From NCBI GenBank assembly GCA_009801085.1, contig VNWV01000002.1, forward strand, positions 2,170,001 to 2,234,000: a stretch of 64,000 nt of DNA, in the 5' to 3' direction. Both the position numbers and the translations under genes were made by a program. The notes below the pieces were generated by a model. That model worked only from the letters and a program-made list of their open reading frames with translations. It was not told the origin of the DNA and did no database searches. This stretch comes from Lasiodiplodia sp. COLG20 (taxonomy: Eukaryota; Ascomycota; Dothideomycetes; Botryosphaeriales; Botryosphaeriaceae). The stretch's first letter is position 1; the number at the start of each line of letters is the position of its first letter. Positions 10,080 to 21,606 of the stretch are shown here, piece by piece.

Positions 10080-12994
10080 ATGGCCAGCATTCAAGAGCTC
10101 TCGCCGGCCCACTGCGTGCTGCTTGCAACTCACTACGCCGCCGACTCCCACATCGGTGCTTTGCGCTCCCTTTCGCTAGCGAGGCCTGATGCCTTTACCC
10201 CGGAGACCTTGCTGCGTATCTTGCTCACTTTCCTGCCTGAGAGTGCCGAGCCCTCGACCTACAATACCTACGCCCAAGAGGTCGCCTCGCGCTTCTACAC
10301 GCAGCAGCTCCCCAAGATCGATGTCGATACCACCCCCGTCGCCGACTTCTCCAATTCGAAGGCTCAGAAACGCGCCAAAAGGCTCGACCTGCGGCCTTTG
10401 GCACACGCATCATGCGCCGACCTCGACCTCGACCTCCTCACGCTTTTCCTCATACACCGCGCATATCGCATAGACGCCGAAGCCGGCCTGCTTGGGCTAA
10501 TTCCCTCGCTTGTCGACCCTTTCCTTGACCACTCCCAATACCTTCGCGCATGGTTCATCTCCAATGTGCTCCCGCTCCTCCGGCTAGACTTCGAGTACTA
10601 CCCAGACGAGGGCTCCACAACATCGCTGGAGAAGTTCAGTGCCATCCAAGGCTCACAAGGCGTGGAATTCTTGGTCCGTAAGGCGGAGGAATCAGGAGCG
10701 GATTCAGCTTCCGATGATACCAGAATAGCTAGGGACATTAAGGGCATCGTCGGCCCGTGGATGTATGGCTTTGACCAAAGAAAGGATCGGAAAGTGCACG
10801 ACACTACGCGCCGCCGTTCATCTGTCGGGATCTCAGCAGCGGAGAAAACTCATCAGGGCGAGAACGCTGCCCCGGGCGCAGCGAGAAACCATCATGACTG
10901 GGAACATGTCTACGCGTGGATGGTGCGCAAGGCCCCGCAACGCTTCGATCTCATAAGCAACGCTCTCGAATACTGGGATGGGCCAGGCGATGTTGACCTC
11001 GGCGGATATGCGGATCCCAGCCACCAGGATGGTCTTGACGAAGAAGTCCAGAGTCACCTAGAAAGGCGATATGCTCAGGCTGCCTTTGCCTCCGTCTATT
11101 CCGCCGAGAACGACAATAAGAGCACAGTTGAAGCTGCACATGGTGTTCTTGTGCGGTTGGCCCAAATCATGGAATTTATTCCGCCTCCGGATCTTGCTTC
11201 AAGCGTGGAAATGCTACCCAAAATCGAGGGACATACGAGCATTCTCCACAGCACTACAGCCGCCATTCTGCAGCCCGATACCCTTCTCAATCCCAATCAT
11301 CCGCTGACCGTTCCTACGGTAGAGACATTCTCCCTACTTCAAATCTTTGTGTACTCTGCCTACATCCTTGCCGACCTCGGACATCCAATATCTTTAAACA
11401 ACCTGGCCAAGTTCCGCTTTCATTCGGATGAAGATGACCAACTCCAGCTGGTTATCAAAATTCTCAAGAGCCTCGTGAACAGAACCAAATCCGACGAAGA
11501 GTTGTGGAAATCAGCCCGCAGCAAGCTCATCTGGCTCTGGAACTGGGGCATGGATCCGGGAGAGGAACACGCTGCAAACGGTGCTGGCGTTTTGGGGAAG
11601 ATCGCGAGGTTCTCATTGGAGAAAGAGATATTGACATCGCTTCTCGTGGCTGGTCAACTCCAGCTCGCTGTCCAAATCTACCTGCCTGAGGTGAGAGGAG
11701 GGGACCACTTGCAGGATCCCGACATAGAAGACTGCGTCCTTCGCCAGGTTATGCAATATTACGACAACGCGAGCAATGGCAACGTCACCCGTGGCGGTAT
11801 GAAAAAGGCATTGGATATCATGAGTGCCTTCCAGCCCCACTTTTCGAACTCTCCCGGATTCCTTTCAACAGAGGCCCTGCTCGCCGCTACTCATTCTTTG
11901 TCCTTCTACTCACTAACGCTTCAGCACGGGGTCCCCTTCCGGCCAGTTAATATCAGGATCAGCGAGGACCCGGTCTCTCTGATTTCTAAAGTTCTAGAGC
12001 AAAATCCCAGAAGCTACACCAAGCTCGATGATTTGGTCACCATTGGACAAAATCTGGTTGCTGCACGGTTGCTTGAGAAAGAGGGCCCTCTGATCGAAGA
12101 GTCAGATGTCGATACAGAAGAGCACAAAAGACAAGCTTCGCGCCGTGTCATGGGCATGGCGATCGAGGCTGCGCTAGCCGAGGACGATTTCGAAACCGCG
12201 TACTCCTTTGTTGTCAACCGCCTCAACCCCTCATTTGATCCGACGGCATCAAAGGACCCCTCAAGCACCAATCATCAGGTAGACGACATATCTTGGAGAG
12301 CTGCGTATCTAGCCGGACGTCATCGCAGCCCCAACAGCTCTCTAGCTTCGTCAGCTGCCACAGTGGCTGGCTCGCCCGCTCTCCGTCGCTTGGAGCAGCG
12401 CATGGAGTTGCTCTCTCAAGCATTGCTTCTAGCTCCGCCCTCATCAGTACCCGAAGTCTTAACGGCATGGCGTCGCTGCGAGGAGGAGATGTCTGCTCTC
12501 TTAGCACAAGAAAATGAAGCAGAACAGCGCTTCAATGACCACGCTGACCGGAGGGCCCCCGGCGCCTTTCCTACCCAGGCTACGTACATCCAGCCTCGCA
12601 GAGAGGTCGGCCGAAGTGCAACAGAAGAAGCACCCATGGGACTCTTCGACGTGGCACGAGGAGCGGCAGCGGCTTTCAGCAAATCGGCGTTCCCGCTGCG
12701 CGCTGGAGCTAGCGGTAGCGCCAGCGGTGGCCAGGACAGCGGCAGGTCCTCTCTTGACGCTTCCCGGAACCTGTCGGTTGCGGGTAGTGATCTCGGTAGT
12801 GGTGACGAGAGTAATAGGGTGAGGAAGAGGGATATGGTTGCCAATGCGGTGACGGGTGGGCTGGCTTCTGGACTCGGCTGGGTGTTGGGTAAGTCTTCAC
12901 TCTGCGACAACTCTTGTAGCTCATCCGCTCGTATGCATACTAACTCGCTGTAGGTGCTACGCCTGCTGCTGAGAACCAGCAAGGAAATAGATGA
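10080..12994 (+). CDS. SEC39: Sec39-domain ER tethering protein (Dsl1 complex)
   Basis: Two exons, 10080-12888 and 12954-12994, give 949 residues; the last exon adds only 13 codons after a GT-AG intron with a CTAAC branch point. Sec39 (NBAS in animals) is a subunit of the Dsl1/NRZ complex, which tethers COPI vesicles to the ER for Golgi-to-ER retrieval. The length and all-helical character fit, as does the N-terminal block with Leu-Ala-Thr-His-Tyr and, near 100-160, Leu-Phe-Leu-Ile-His-Arg-Ala-Tyr followed by an Ala-Trp-Phe-Ile-Ser segment. The C-terminal 200 residues turn Ser/Gly-rich. There is no signal peptide, as expected for a peripheral membrane protein. The identity rests on family recognition rather than a catalytic motif. 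Confidence 0.82.
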
Positions 12995-13879
12995 CCAGAT
13001 CCTCGCCCAGGCAAATCCCACACGAGCAGTGGCGTGGTATTTTAAGATGATTTGGTGCATTCCAGCACCTAATAGTAGTAACGAAAACAGATAATGTCAT
13101 CGTGAGACCAAGCAATGAATTCAATTAGACTTCTACTGGGCAGCGGGAGATTGTTGCAGCCGGCTAATGAAATATGCCGACCAATGGTCATCCGTGCAGT
13201 TGTCCTATCTTCTGCTTGTACATAGAAACAATTCTTCCAGCTCCGAAACTCCTTTAGATGGAGCCCCGGTCGGTTAGGGGAGGAGATGCATGTATGTATT
13301 GCGTGATGCTTCTCCCGCTGCAGTCCGCCTGATCCTCTTTCCCACATCCGATGGCAAGCATCGGAAGCTGACTAATGGTTTGACGCGGACCTCCGCTCCC
13401 GGGGGATGCGTGCGTGGGCCGAGGGATGTTCATTTTTTTGGCTCATCGCCTTTCGGCTGCTTGCCCTCCCTTTGCCGTATGACGTCGGATTAGACACCGA
13501 CTTACAAGCTCCACTTTGATCCTTTTCCTTCCCATCTATCATTGCTCCGGATAGAATTATTTGTGAACAAGTCCACCACCACCACCACTTTTCAACGCAA
13601 CCACCATTTTTGCATCTCGGTTCCTTCCGCGCACCGACGTCACTATCACTCCAGCATCGAGATAACCGAGTTTCTCGCTACAGCGGCTCCCTTGTCTCGG
13701 GTTGTTGACGACAACAGGTCTGCACTGCATTCTCATCGCTACATTGTCTACATCCTTACGAACAAGTAGTAAAAAAAAAAAAGAGTACAATANACATTCT
13801 TACGAACAAGTAGTAAAAAAAAAAAAGAGTACAATAAAACAACGTGAAAAGGCAAAAGTAAATAAGAGTCATTAAAAAG
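12995..13879. other. Intergenic, contains the duplicated poly-A block
   Basis: About 885 bases with no supported gene. A CT/CA-rich tract near 13560-13620 and the repeat at 13755-13836 lie in the promoter or 5' UTR of the downstream NTF2-like gene. Confidence 0.5.
13755..13836. repeat. 44-bp tandem duplication flanking an unresolved base
   Basis: CTTACGAACAAGTAGT plus an A12 run and GAGTACAATA begins at 13755 and again at 13799, a period of 44. The single ambiguous base of the window (n at 13793) sits just before the second copy. The near-perfect copies and the N together suggest an assembly join or polishing error in a homopolymer region, though a real duplication is possible. Confidence 0.85.
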
Positions 13880-14509
13880 ATGTCGCACTCCTACGCATCC
13901 GAATACCCGGCCGGCATCGACTTCGACCCGGCGTACAAGCAGTTTTTCGAGGACTTTTACGCCGCCTCCGACAAGCCCGGCGAGCACGAGAAGTACGCCG
14001 ACAACTTCACCGACGATGCGACCTTGATCATGGCGTCCAAGACGGTCAAAGGCAGGGCTGGTACGTGGGCATCTTCCTTCTTCTCTCTTTTTCATTCTTT
14101 GCACCGTGACTTCTTCTACCCACGTTTTTCTACATCGTAACAACTACTTAACAAGAAGTCATACTTTACAGAGATCATCGGCCTCCGCAACGCCATGTGG
14201 GAGAAGGTCTCGTCGCGGCAGCACGCGCCGCTCAAGATCTTCCCCGCCGGCGCCAAGGGCGCGGAAGAGGTCATGCTGTACGGCACCGTCGCGTACACGT
14301 TCAAGGACGGCCGTCAGGGCAGCGTCGATTGGGCCGCGCGCGCCAACCTGGTCAAGGAGGACGGCAAGGTCAAGATGCGGTATTATCAGGTGTACTTGGT
14401 GAGTTATTCCTTTTATAGTCCATTTTATTCTTGTTAGTTTGTTCATGGGAGGATTGTTCTGACTTTTGTGTGCTTTTAGGACACTGCGGCGCAACAGGCT
14501 GCGAAGTAG
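13880..14509 (+). CDS. NTF2/SnoaL-like fold small protein
   Basis: Three exons, 13880-14060, 14172-14398 and 14480-14509, give 145 residues. All junctions are GT-AG and the last exon encodes only nine residues. The pattern of an N-terminal helix pair (Phe-Phe-Glu-Asp-Phe-Tyr), an Asp-Asp-Ala-Thr-Leu strand, then a curved sheet (Val-Met-Leu-Tyr-Gly-Thr-Val-Ala-Tyr, Val-Lys-Met-Arg-Tyr-Tyr-Gln-Val-Tyr) is characteristic of SnoaL-like NTF2-fold proteins, which are often small enzymes or binding proteins. No signal peptide is seen. No nearby biosynthetic cluster suggests a substrate. Confidence 0.75.
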
Positions 14510-15715
14510 AGAGTGCTGAGTGTCGAGTTGGAGGTAGGAAAGGAGGAGGAAATGGAAAAGAGATGGATACAGTAAAAGAGAACAATGCCCCGAACGATCT
14601 ATCTTCCACATTTGAATTCTGCATCTGCATCCTATTTCTAACCTTCCGGCTCTTATGTTCCGACTTTTCTGATATCAGCCCTATAATGCTTGTACATTTA
14701 GATCACGGACCCGTCGACGCCTTAGGCACCCTCTTGTTGCCCGACAATCCCAGACCCGCTCCGCCCAGTGGCATCCATCAGACGGATTTGACAGCCATTC
14801 CCGCTCCCTGTAAATGAATTGTGGTCAAAAGTGCCACTTTGATGCCTAATTTAGGTTTGTGGAAGAGATCCAAATTAGCACGATAGGGGGTTTACTCCTT
14901 AATTTGTACACACCTACAAGTCAAACAAGCGGTCTGCGGAAGCAAATTTGGCGCTCGACGCATGAAAAAAGCCCCTTCTAATGGTAGACTATTCGTAAAG
15001 CAACCTTCATTTTCCAAACTGTGTGCAAATGTCGAACCATGTGTAAAGGGGGAAATGGGAAGCTAGCAGATTTAGAGCACGACGGGGCCCACAGTTGTTT
15101 TAAGGTGGCGAACAAAACGACTATGCCGACACGAATACGATCGTGTTTAGTACAGGCTATAGGGGTCGCCACAGAATACGACATGTGCTTCAATGTATCT
15201 GCCTTCCATGATTCTGCCACCTCGACGTCGTGATGAAGTCATGGCTTGCAGGATAGAATCACCATCCGAGACATCGTCTTGGCGCTAGGCTGACACTTAA
15301 CAACAAATAAGAGATGCTATTTTACCATGTGTAACATCTAAGCGAGGATCTTGTTTCTTGTCTTATGAGGAAAGACGAATCTAATAATACAGAGAAATAT
15401 GCAGAACACCGCCGGAGACACCGATGCAGACCTCTCCAATATGCATGTTTCTTTACACAAAACGAAGGAAATAGGAAAAATGTGCAGTCGCAAGTCTATC
15501 TAAACTTTGAACGAAATTTGAAGATGATATATGAGGAGACAGTACGGCCAAATCGAACACGCACAAAGAGAGGGGTATCATTCGCGGAGAACCAGGTAAC
15601 TTTGTAAAAGCAAGTAAATCCCCCTACAAATGAGAACCGAACCAATAGGGCAATTGACAAGCGAGTGACGGCGCCGAGATATGCAAGATGATGCAGGATG
15701 ATTCAAGATGAGGTT
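14510..15715. other. Intergenic between convergent genes
   Basis: About 1.2 kb of AT-richer sequence between the ends of the NTF2-like gene and the acyltransferase. Only short isolated open frames are present and I support none. Confidence 0.6.
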
Positions 15716-17512
15716 TTAGACCAAGACATACAGAGCGCACATCATGGACAGACCAAGGACCATGGAGCACCAGAAGAGGACGTTCTATAATGCGTTAGCT
15801 TAACGTCAAAAAAAAAGTTTATCAAGTTTGCTTACGTTGAGGAGGGTCTTGCCTCTGACGGGCTTGCTCCGCTGGATCGCAACGAGGGGAATCTGGAGCA
15901 TCATGGCGAAAGCTCCGTAGCCACGCAGCTTCTTGGTAATGCAGCCCATGACAAGCTCATGAGCAGCGGCGCTGATGAGGAAGGTAATGATTGTGGCGGT
16001 AGAGCGAGAGAACCTGGGGCGAGAAGCGGAGTAGACGTGACGGCGGAGGAAGCGGTGAACGGGGACGTTCCATTCGCGCGAAAACTCGAGCCAGTCACAG
16101 CTGTTCCACCAGTCGGAGTAGAAGTGGCGGTCCGCGAAGCCTGTTTTGAGTCAGCATTCGAATCAAAGTTTCAAGATGGGGAAGCAAGCTTACAGGTCAT
16201 TTCAGCAAAAGCACCAAGGGCATACTCGAAGATGACAAGGAAAACAAGAAGGAAAATGGCAGTGAAAGGGAAAAGCAGCCTGCTGATGGTCTCGAGCACG
16301 ATGGTGGTGCGGCCTCCGAAAGAACCAGGAAGCTCAAGCTCCACGGCGGCAATATCCAATGCCGGCATGACATATGCCTCGGTGATGAATGTCAGGAGGA
16401 AGATGCAACCAAAGACAGCCAAGGTCTTAAAGAACAGTTCCGACTTCCTAATGCGTTCGGTACGAGGATACTCGAGCTCGTAGCAGAGTGTGGGGCAGAA
16501 AAGATAGTCGATGTAGTTCGCGACGGTAAGGTTCTTGGGGTAGCTGACGTTTCCAAGGGGCGAGACAAGCTCACGGGCAAGATCCTCACGCAATTGCGCA
16601 AGGGAGTCGTCGTTGTCCCGGAGTGCATCTTCCTTCTCGCTGTCCGGGGTGAGCTGGTTGAGGTGAGTCTCGGTGCTGGGGTACTTCTTGGCGGCAGCCA
16701 TTGAGGCGGTCTCGGGATGGTCAAGCTCCTGAAGGCGGTGCCTGGTCTCACTGAGGTGGCCGTTGTAGAAAGCATACGAGTGCATCTTCATGAACAAAAC
16801 AAGGTAGTGCAGGATGAAAAAGACCTGGGCGGTCCAAGTCCAGCCACGCACAAAGGGCCACAGAGTCCAGAAGAGCAGCCACACACCCTGGAAGATGCTC
16901 TGAATCAGCATGCCATTCTTGCTCCAGCGCAACTCGGCGCTGCCGGAGTCGTAAAGCTTGTGGAGAGGCATGCTAATGGCAGTCGAAGCGACCATGATCA
17001 AGTCGCTCAGGCCCATTTCCCAGATGTTGGCAGTGAAGGTGTTCCATTGGCGAATGGACAATGGGTATCCCGTCTCCTTGTAGTGGCCGACCATGTTGGA
17101 CACGACCATGATGGCCAGACCGACCCAGAACAGCACGAAGAAACCGCGGAAATCACGGTAGTCGCTCTGGGGGTCAAAGTGCGATACGCGAGCGGCATAT
17201 TCGATCGTGGGGAACAGGCGGCGCTTCTGCTCGGCGCGAATCTGGCGACGGGCGGACGAGGTGGCGTGCACCGAAGGGGGCGCATCAGGAGGGACAGGTG
17301 TCGAACGGCCGCTGTTGAGATGTGTTAATTTGAGGGGTCCCCTTTTCTGCGCAGGAGGATAGGACTTGCCTGGAGAGGCCTGAGGGTGTAGCTTCGTCAT
17401 TGAGGGTGCGCAGCAGCTGGGGATTCTCTGGCTTTCTTGCGCGCGGCTGGGCAATGTCCGGCATGGCATCGCCGTTGGCGGTGGGGGGCTCAAAGGAAGT
17501 GGTGGTGGACAT
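15716..17512 (-). CDS. ARE2: Sterol O-acyltransferase (ACAT/ARE2-like, MBOAT family)
   Basis: Four exons on the minus strand: 17370-17512, 16194-17311, 15836-16140 and 15716-15784, giving 544 residues. The enzyme transfers fatty acyl groups from acyl-CoA to ergosterol in the ER to make storage sterol esters. Diagnostic features are many membrane segments, the ACAT signature Phe-Tyr-Ser-Asp-Trp-Trp-Asn at 427-433, and the MBOAT active-site His481 in Ser-Ala-Ala-Ala-His-Glu. The first 100 residues are hydrophilic and cytosolic. Intron 1 is 58 bases and needs a GC-AG pair (donor AG|GCAAGT), the only junction that keeps frame. The gene is head-to-head with gamma-adaptin, sharing 445 bases. ARE1 and ARE2 cannot be told apart here. 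Confidence 0.93.
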
Positions 17513-17957
17513 CACGGTAATGCTCCGCGATGCCCGCGGACTGGCGCAAGGTGATAGAGGCGAAAATAAAGGATGAGAGCGAGTCGCGAGAGGGCGCGGA
17601 AGAAGTCGGCAGCTGCAGGCAGCACTCGGGGTGGGTGGTGATATATGGTTGCGGAAGAGACGGAGAGCTTGTTGCGGGCGAGACAACAAGCTGATCCTGG
17701 GCCGGCGTCATCAGGGCTCGGGGGCGGCGGAGTTAATCTTAGGGCAGCCTAAAACGGATGGCGGTCGGGCCAGGAGACTTGGCCAGGGCGCGGACGTCGC
17801 AGCGGCGCGAGGGCATCCAGAACTACGGTAAGCTCTCCCGCTTCATACTTCTGACCGCCCGCGACCACGTCGACCATATCACAACCCACTCCCGCCACGC
17901 CCGCCGGCGCGAGCAGTCCCCGCCCGTAGCCTCTGCGTCGAGCACCACGTCGGCACA
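17513..17957. promoter_or_regulatory. Divergent promoter of ARE2-like and AP-1 gamma genes
   Basis: This 445-base gap separates the two start codons. It is GC-rich and no TATA box is clear. A 203-base open frame inside it does not splice into gamma-adaptin. Confidence 0.45.
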
Positions 17958-20826
17958 ATGAGCTCCCGTACGTGATCCCCCGTCCGCACCTACCATCCCG
18001 ACCGGCTGGCTGACCACTGTGTCCCAAAAGTCAAGCAGTTTATCCGCAACGTGCGTGCCGCCAAGACCATTGCAGACGAGCGTGCCGTCGTGCAGAAGGA
18101 GAGTGCCGCCATCCGTGCCAGCTTCCGCGAGGAGAGCCACGACTCCAACGTCCGGTAATGCCCCCGAAGACACCCAGCTTCCCCGCTGCCTGCTGATGCC
18201 CCGCCTAGCAGGAACAATGTCGCCAAGTTGCTGTACCTCTTCACCCTGGGTGAGCGCACCCATTTCGGCCAGATAGAATGCCTGAAGCTGCTGGCCTCGC
18301 CGCGCTTCGCCGACAAGCGTCTGGGCTACCTGGGCACCATGCTGCTGCTGGACGAGAACCAGGAGGTCCTGACGCTGGTCACCAATTCGCTCAAGAAGTA
18401 CGTTCCCGAGCAATCCACACCTATACTCGTCTTCTGACAGCCCACTGCAGTGATTTGAACCATCCAAACCAGTACATTGTCGGCCTCGCCCTGTGCACCT
18501 TGGGCAACATCGCCTCAATCGAAATGTCCCGCGATCTCTTTCCCGAAGTCGAGACGATCCTCTCCAGCGCGAACCCCTACATCCGCCGGAAGGCTGCCAT
18601 TTGCGCCATGAGAATCTGCCGCAAGGTCCCCGACTTGCAGGAGCACTTCTTCGAGAAGGCCAAGATGCTGCTCTCGGACCGCAACCACGGTGTCCTGATT
18701 TGCGGCCTGACACTGGTCACTAGCATGTGCGAGGCTGACGAGGAGGAGGGAGACGAGCTCGGTGTCATTGAGATGTTCAAGCCGTTGACACCGCACCTTG
18801 TGAAGATGCTGAAGAGCCTCTCTAGCTCGGGCTATACCCCCGAGCATGACGTCAACGGTATCACCGACCCCTTCCTTCAGGTCAAGATCCTGAGCTTGCT
18901 GCGTGTCTTTGGCCGGGGTGATCCTCAGACCAGTGAGCAGATCAACGATATTCTTGCACAGGTAAGATTCGTGCGCGCGGCGAGCCAGGCACGGCCGCTG
19001 ACATGTTCAGGTTGCTACAAACACGGACTCCTCCAAGAACGTCGGAAATTCCATCCTCTACGAAGCCGTCCTTACCATTCTGGACATCGAAGCAGACTCC
19101 GGTTTGCGCGTCCTTGGTGTCAATATTCTGGGTAAATTCTTGGCCAACAGGGACAACAATATCAGATATGTTGCCCTGAACACACTTATCAAGGTCGTGG
19201 CAGTGGAGCCCAATGCCGTGCAGAGACATAGGAACACCATCTTGGACTGCCTCCGGGATCCCGACATCAGCATTCGTAGAAGAGCACTGGACCTCAGCTT
19301 TACCCTGATCAACGAACAGAACGTCCGCGTCTTGATTCGGGAGTTGTTGTCCTTCCTGGAGGTTGCCGATAATGAGTTCAAGCCAATTATGACCACCCAG
19401 ATCGGCATTGCTGCTGACCGTTTTGCGCCAAACAAGAGGTGGCACATCGACACCATGCTCCGGGTCCTCAAGCTGGTCAGTGGTGACTTTTTGTCAAGAG
19501 TGACTGTTTTGTCTTCTTCTAACTGCTGCTCTAGGCTGGTAACTATGTCAAGGAACAGATTCTTGCGTCCTTTGTCCGCCTTGTTGCAAACACACCCGAC
19601 CTCCAGACTTACACCGTGCAAAAGCTGTACGCCAGCCTCAAGGACGACATTACGCAAGAAGGTCTGACGCTCGCTGGTTCTTGGGCGATTGGTGAGTATG
19701 GTGATGCGTTGTTGCGTGGTGGTCAGTACGAAGAGGAGGAATTGGTCAAGGATGTCAAAGAAAGCGACATTGTCGACGTCTTTGGCACCATCCTGAACAG
19801 CAACTACGCCGGACAGATTGTTACCGAGTACATCATCACCGCCGCCATGAAGCTCACCACCCGCCTTTCCGACGCCGCACAAGTAGAACGCCTCAGGCGG
19901 CTGATGCTGTCCCATCAAACCCATCTGGACGTCGAGATTCAACAGCGTGCAGTTGAGTACGGTAACCTTTTCGCATACGATCAAATTAGGCGAGGTGTTC
20001 TGGAGAAGATGCCACCTCCGGAGATCCGCGAGTCGCAGAGAGTGCTTGGTGAGGCATCGACGAAGAGCAAGCGGACATCGAAGATTGGCAAGAAGAAGCC
20101 CAGCCAAGTTACTGAGTCAGACATGCTGCTTGATCTGATGGGAGGCTCAGATGGACCGGGTCCCGAATCAAGCTCAGCAGCCAATGGCTCTCAAAACAAC
20201 GCCGACCTGCTGGCAGACATCCTCGGAGGCGGTTCGCCTGCGCCTCAAACCACCTCCCCGCCGCCGGCGGGAGGCTCAAACGTCAATGCCATTATGGACC
20301 TTTTCAACACACCGAGCCAGAGCAGCACGCCCGTTCCTCAGGCAGCAAAGCCGCCGCAATCAGCAGATCTATTCGGTGGTCTAGCCTCTCCGCCTCCGCA
20401 GACGGGCACGCCTCCGCCGGGAGGTGCTCCGTCGCACCCGGCCTACAACAAGAACGACCTCTCAATTATGTTTCAGGTGCAACGTAGCGGAAGCACTGCT
20501 CTGGTTCTTGCACGATTCCGCAACACCAGCACCTTCGACCACCTTGGCAACGTCACGCTACAGGCTGCAGTGCCGAAGAGCCAAAAGCTGCAATTGCAGG
20601 CAATCAGCAATGGCGAGCTAGATGGAGGCCAGGAGGCCACGCAGCAGATGAGGATTGCTGCAGTCAATGGGGTAAGTCAACATTCATGCTTGAAGGGTCT
20701 GATCATATACTAATTCTATTTTCCTCCCAGGCCCTGCCGGCGAAGCTTCGCCTCAGGTTGAAGATCGGATACTCGAAGAACGGAGAGAACGTCCAGGAGC
20801 AGGTCGACTGGTCGGAGCCCGCATAA
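17958..20826 (+). CDS. APL4: AP-1 clathrin adaptor complex gamma subunit
   Basis: Seven exons: 17958-17967, 18031-18154, 18212-18397, 18451-18961, 19011-19475, 19535-20671 and 20731-20826, giving 839 residues, the usual gamma-adaptin length. The first coding exon is only ten bases (Met-Ser-Ser plus one base). AP-1 sorts clathrin-coated vesicle cargo between trans-Golgi and endosomes. Evidence: the adaptin trunk (residues 1-580) beginning [13 protein letters not shown], with Gly-Tyr-Leu-Gly near 80 and Asn-Pro-Tyr-Ile-Arg-Arg-Lys-Ala; a Pro/Ser/Gly hinge near 610-710 containing two acidic Asp-Leu-Leu-Xaa-Asp/Asp-Leu-Met motifs resembling clathrin boxes; and a C-terminal gamma-ear beta-sandwich (about 720-839). 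All junctions preserve frame. Confidence 0.95.
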
Positions 20827-21606
20827 TTTCTCCCCCTCTTCCTCTTCACATGTTCTTTTTTCCTTTTTCGAATCTCGCATGTGACGGTCCTGGGGGTGTT
20901 TTCAGCGGGTTTTCGTTCTGGAAAGAAAAACGTTAATTTGATCTACTACTGGCAAAGCAGCATTAGACCCGGGTATTGATGGTGTGGAATGCACGGCATG
21001 TATGAAGGGATATCCAGAAATGCCTGAGACGGTCAAAGTACACGCGGAGATGGGAAAAAAGAGATCCACGTTATGCAGTTAATGAAGATGTGTAAATTGA
21101 CGGTTTTGAAGCAGATCGTTTTGGCGAGGCGTGTGTGTTGCATGATATGAAATATGTCATTGCCACACATCGAACTACTGGACGGCATTCTACTGAGCGG
21201 GACTACCTATTATAGCAAGTCAGGCTAGGCAAAGTAGGAAAACGCCAGCATAGCTATGCCCTACACATGAAACGCGTTATTAAGACAGGTCACGGGTGTC
21301 ACACGTACAGCTGGGAAGAGGTGGTGATAAGCACTAGAGAATTCCCGGAAGCCCTCTGCCATGTTTTACCAGGTATGCAGACCTTCGTTGGCATGGGAAG
21401 CGCCCGAGCTGACGCCTAGGATTCGATAGGCGGCCTATTAGACACGACTTCATCCCATTCATTGCGCGAATATGCAAACCGTAGGCACCAGCTGAAATCC
21501 CACCATACAAAAGGAAGGCCGCTGGCCCCCAAGCGTTTCTTTGCCTCTTCGCTGTCTGCTCCAAGCCTCGGGTCTAAAATTGTTTTCACTCATCTAGTCT
21601 GTCACA
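20827..21606. other. Intergenic
   Basis: About 780 bases holding the probable 3' UTR of the gamma-adaptin gene and AT-rich sequence. I see no gene. Confidence 0.5.
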
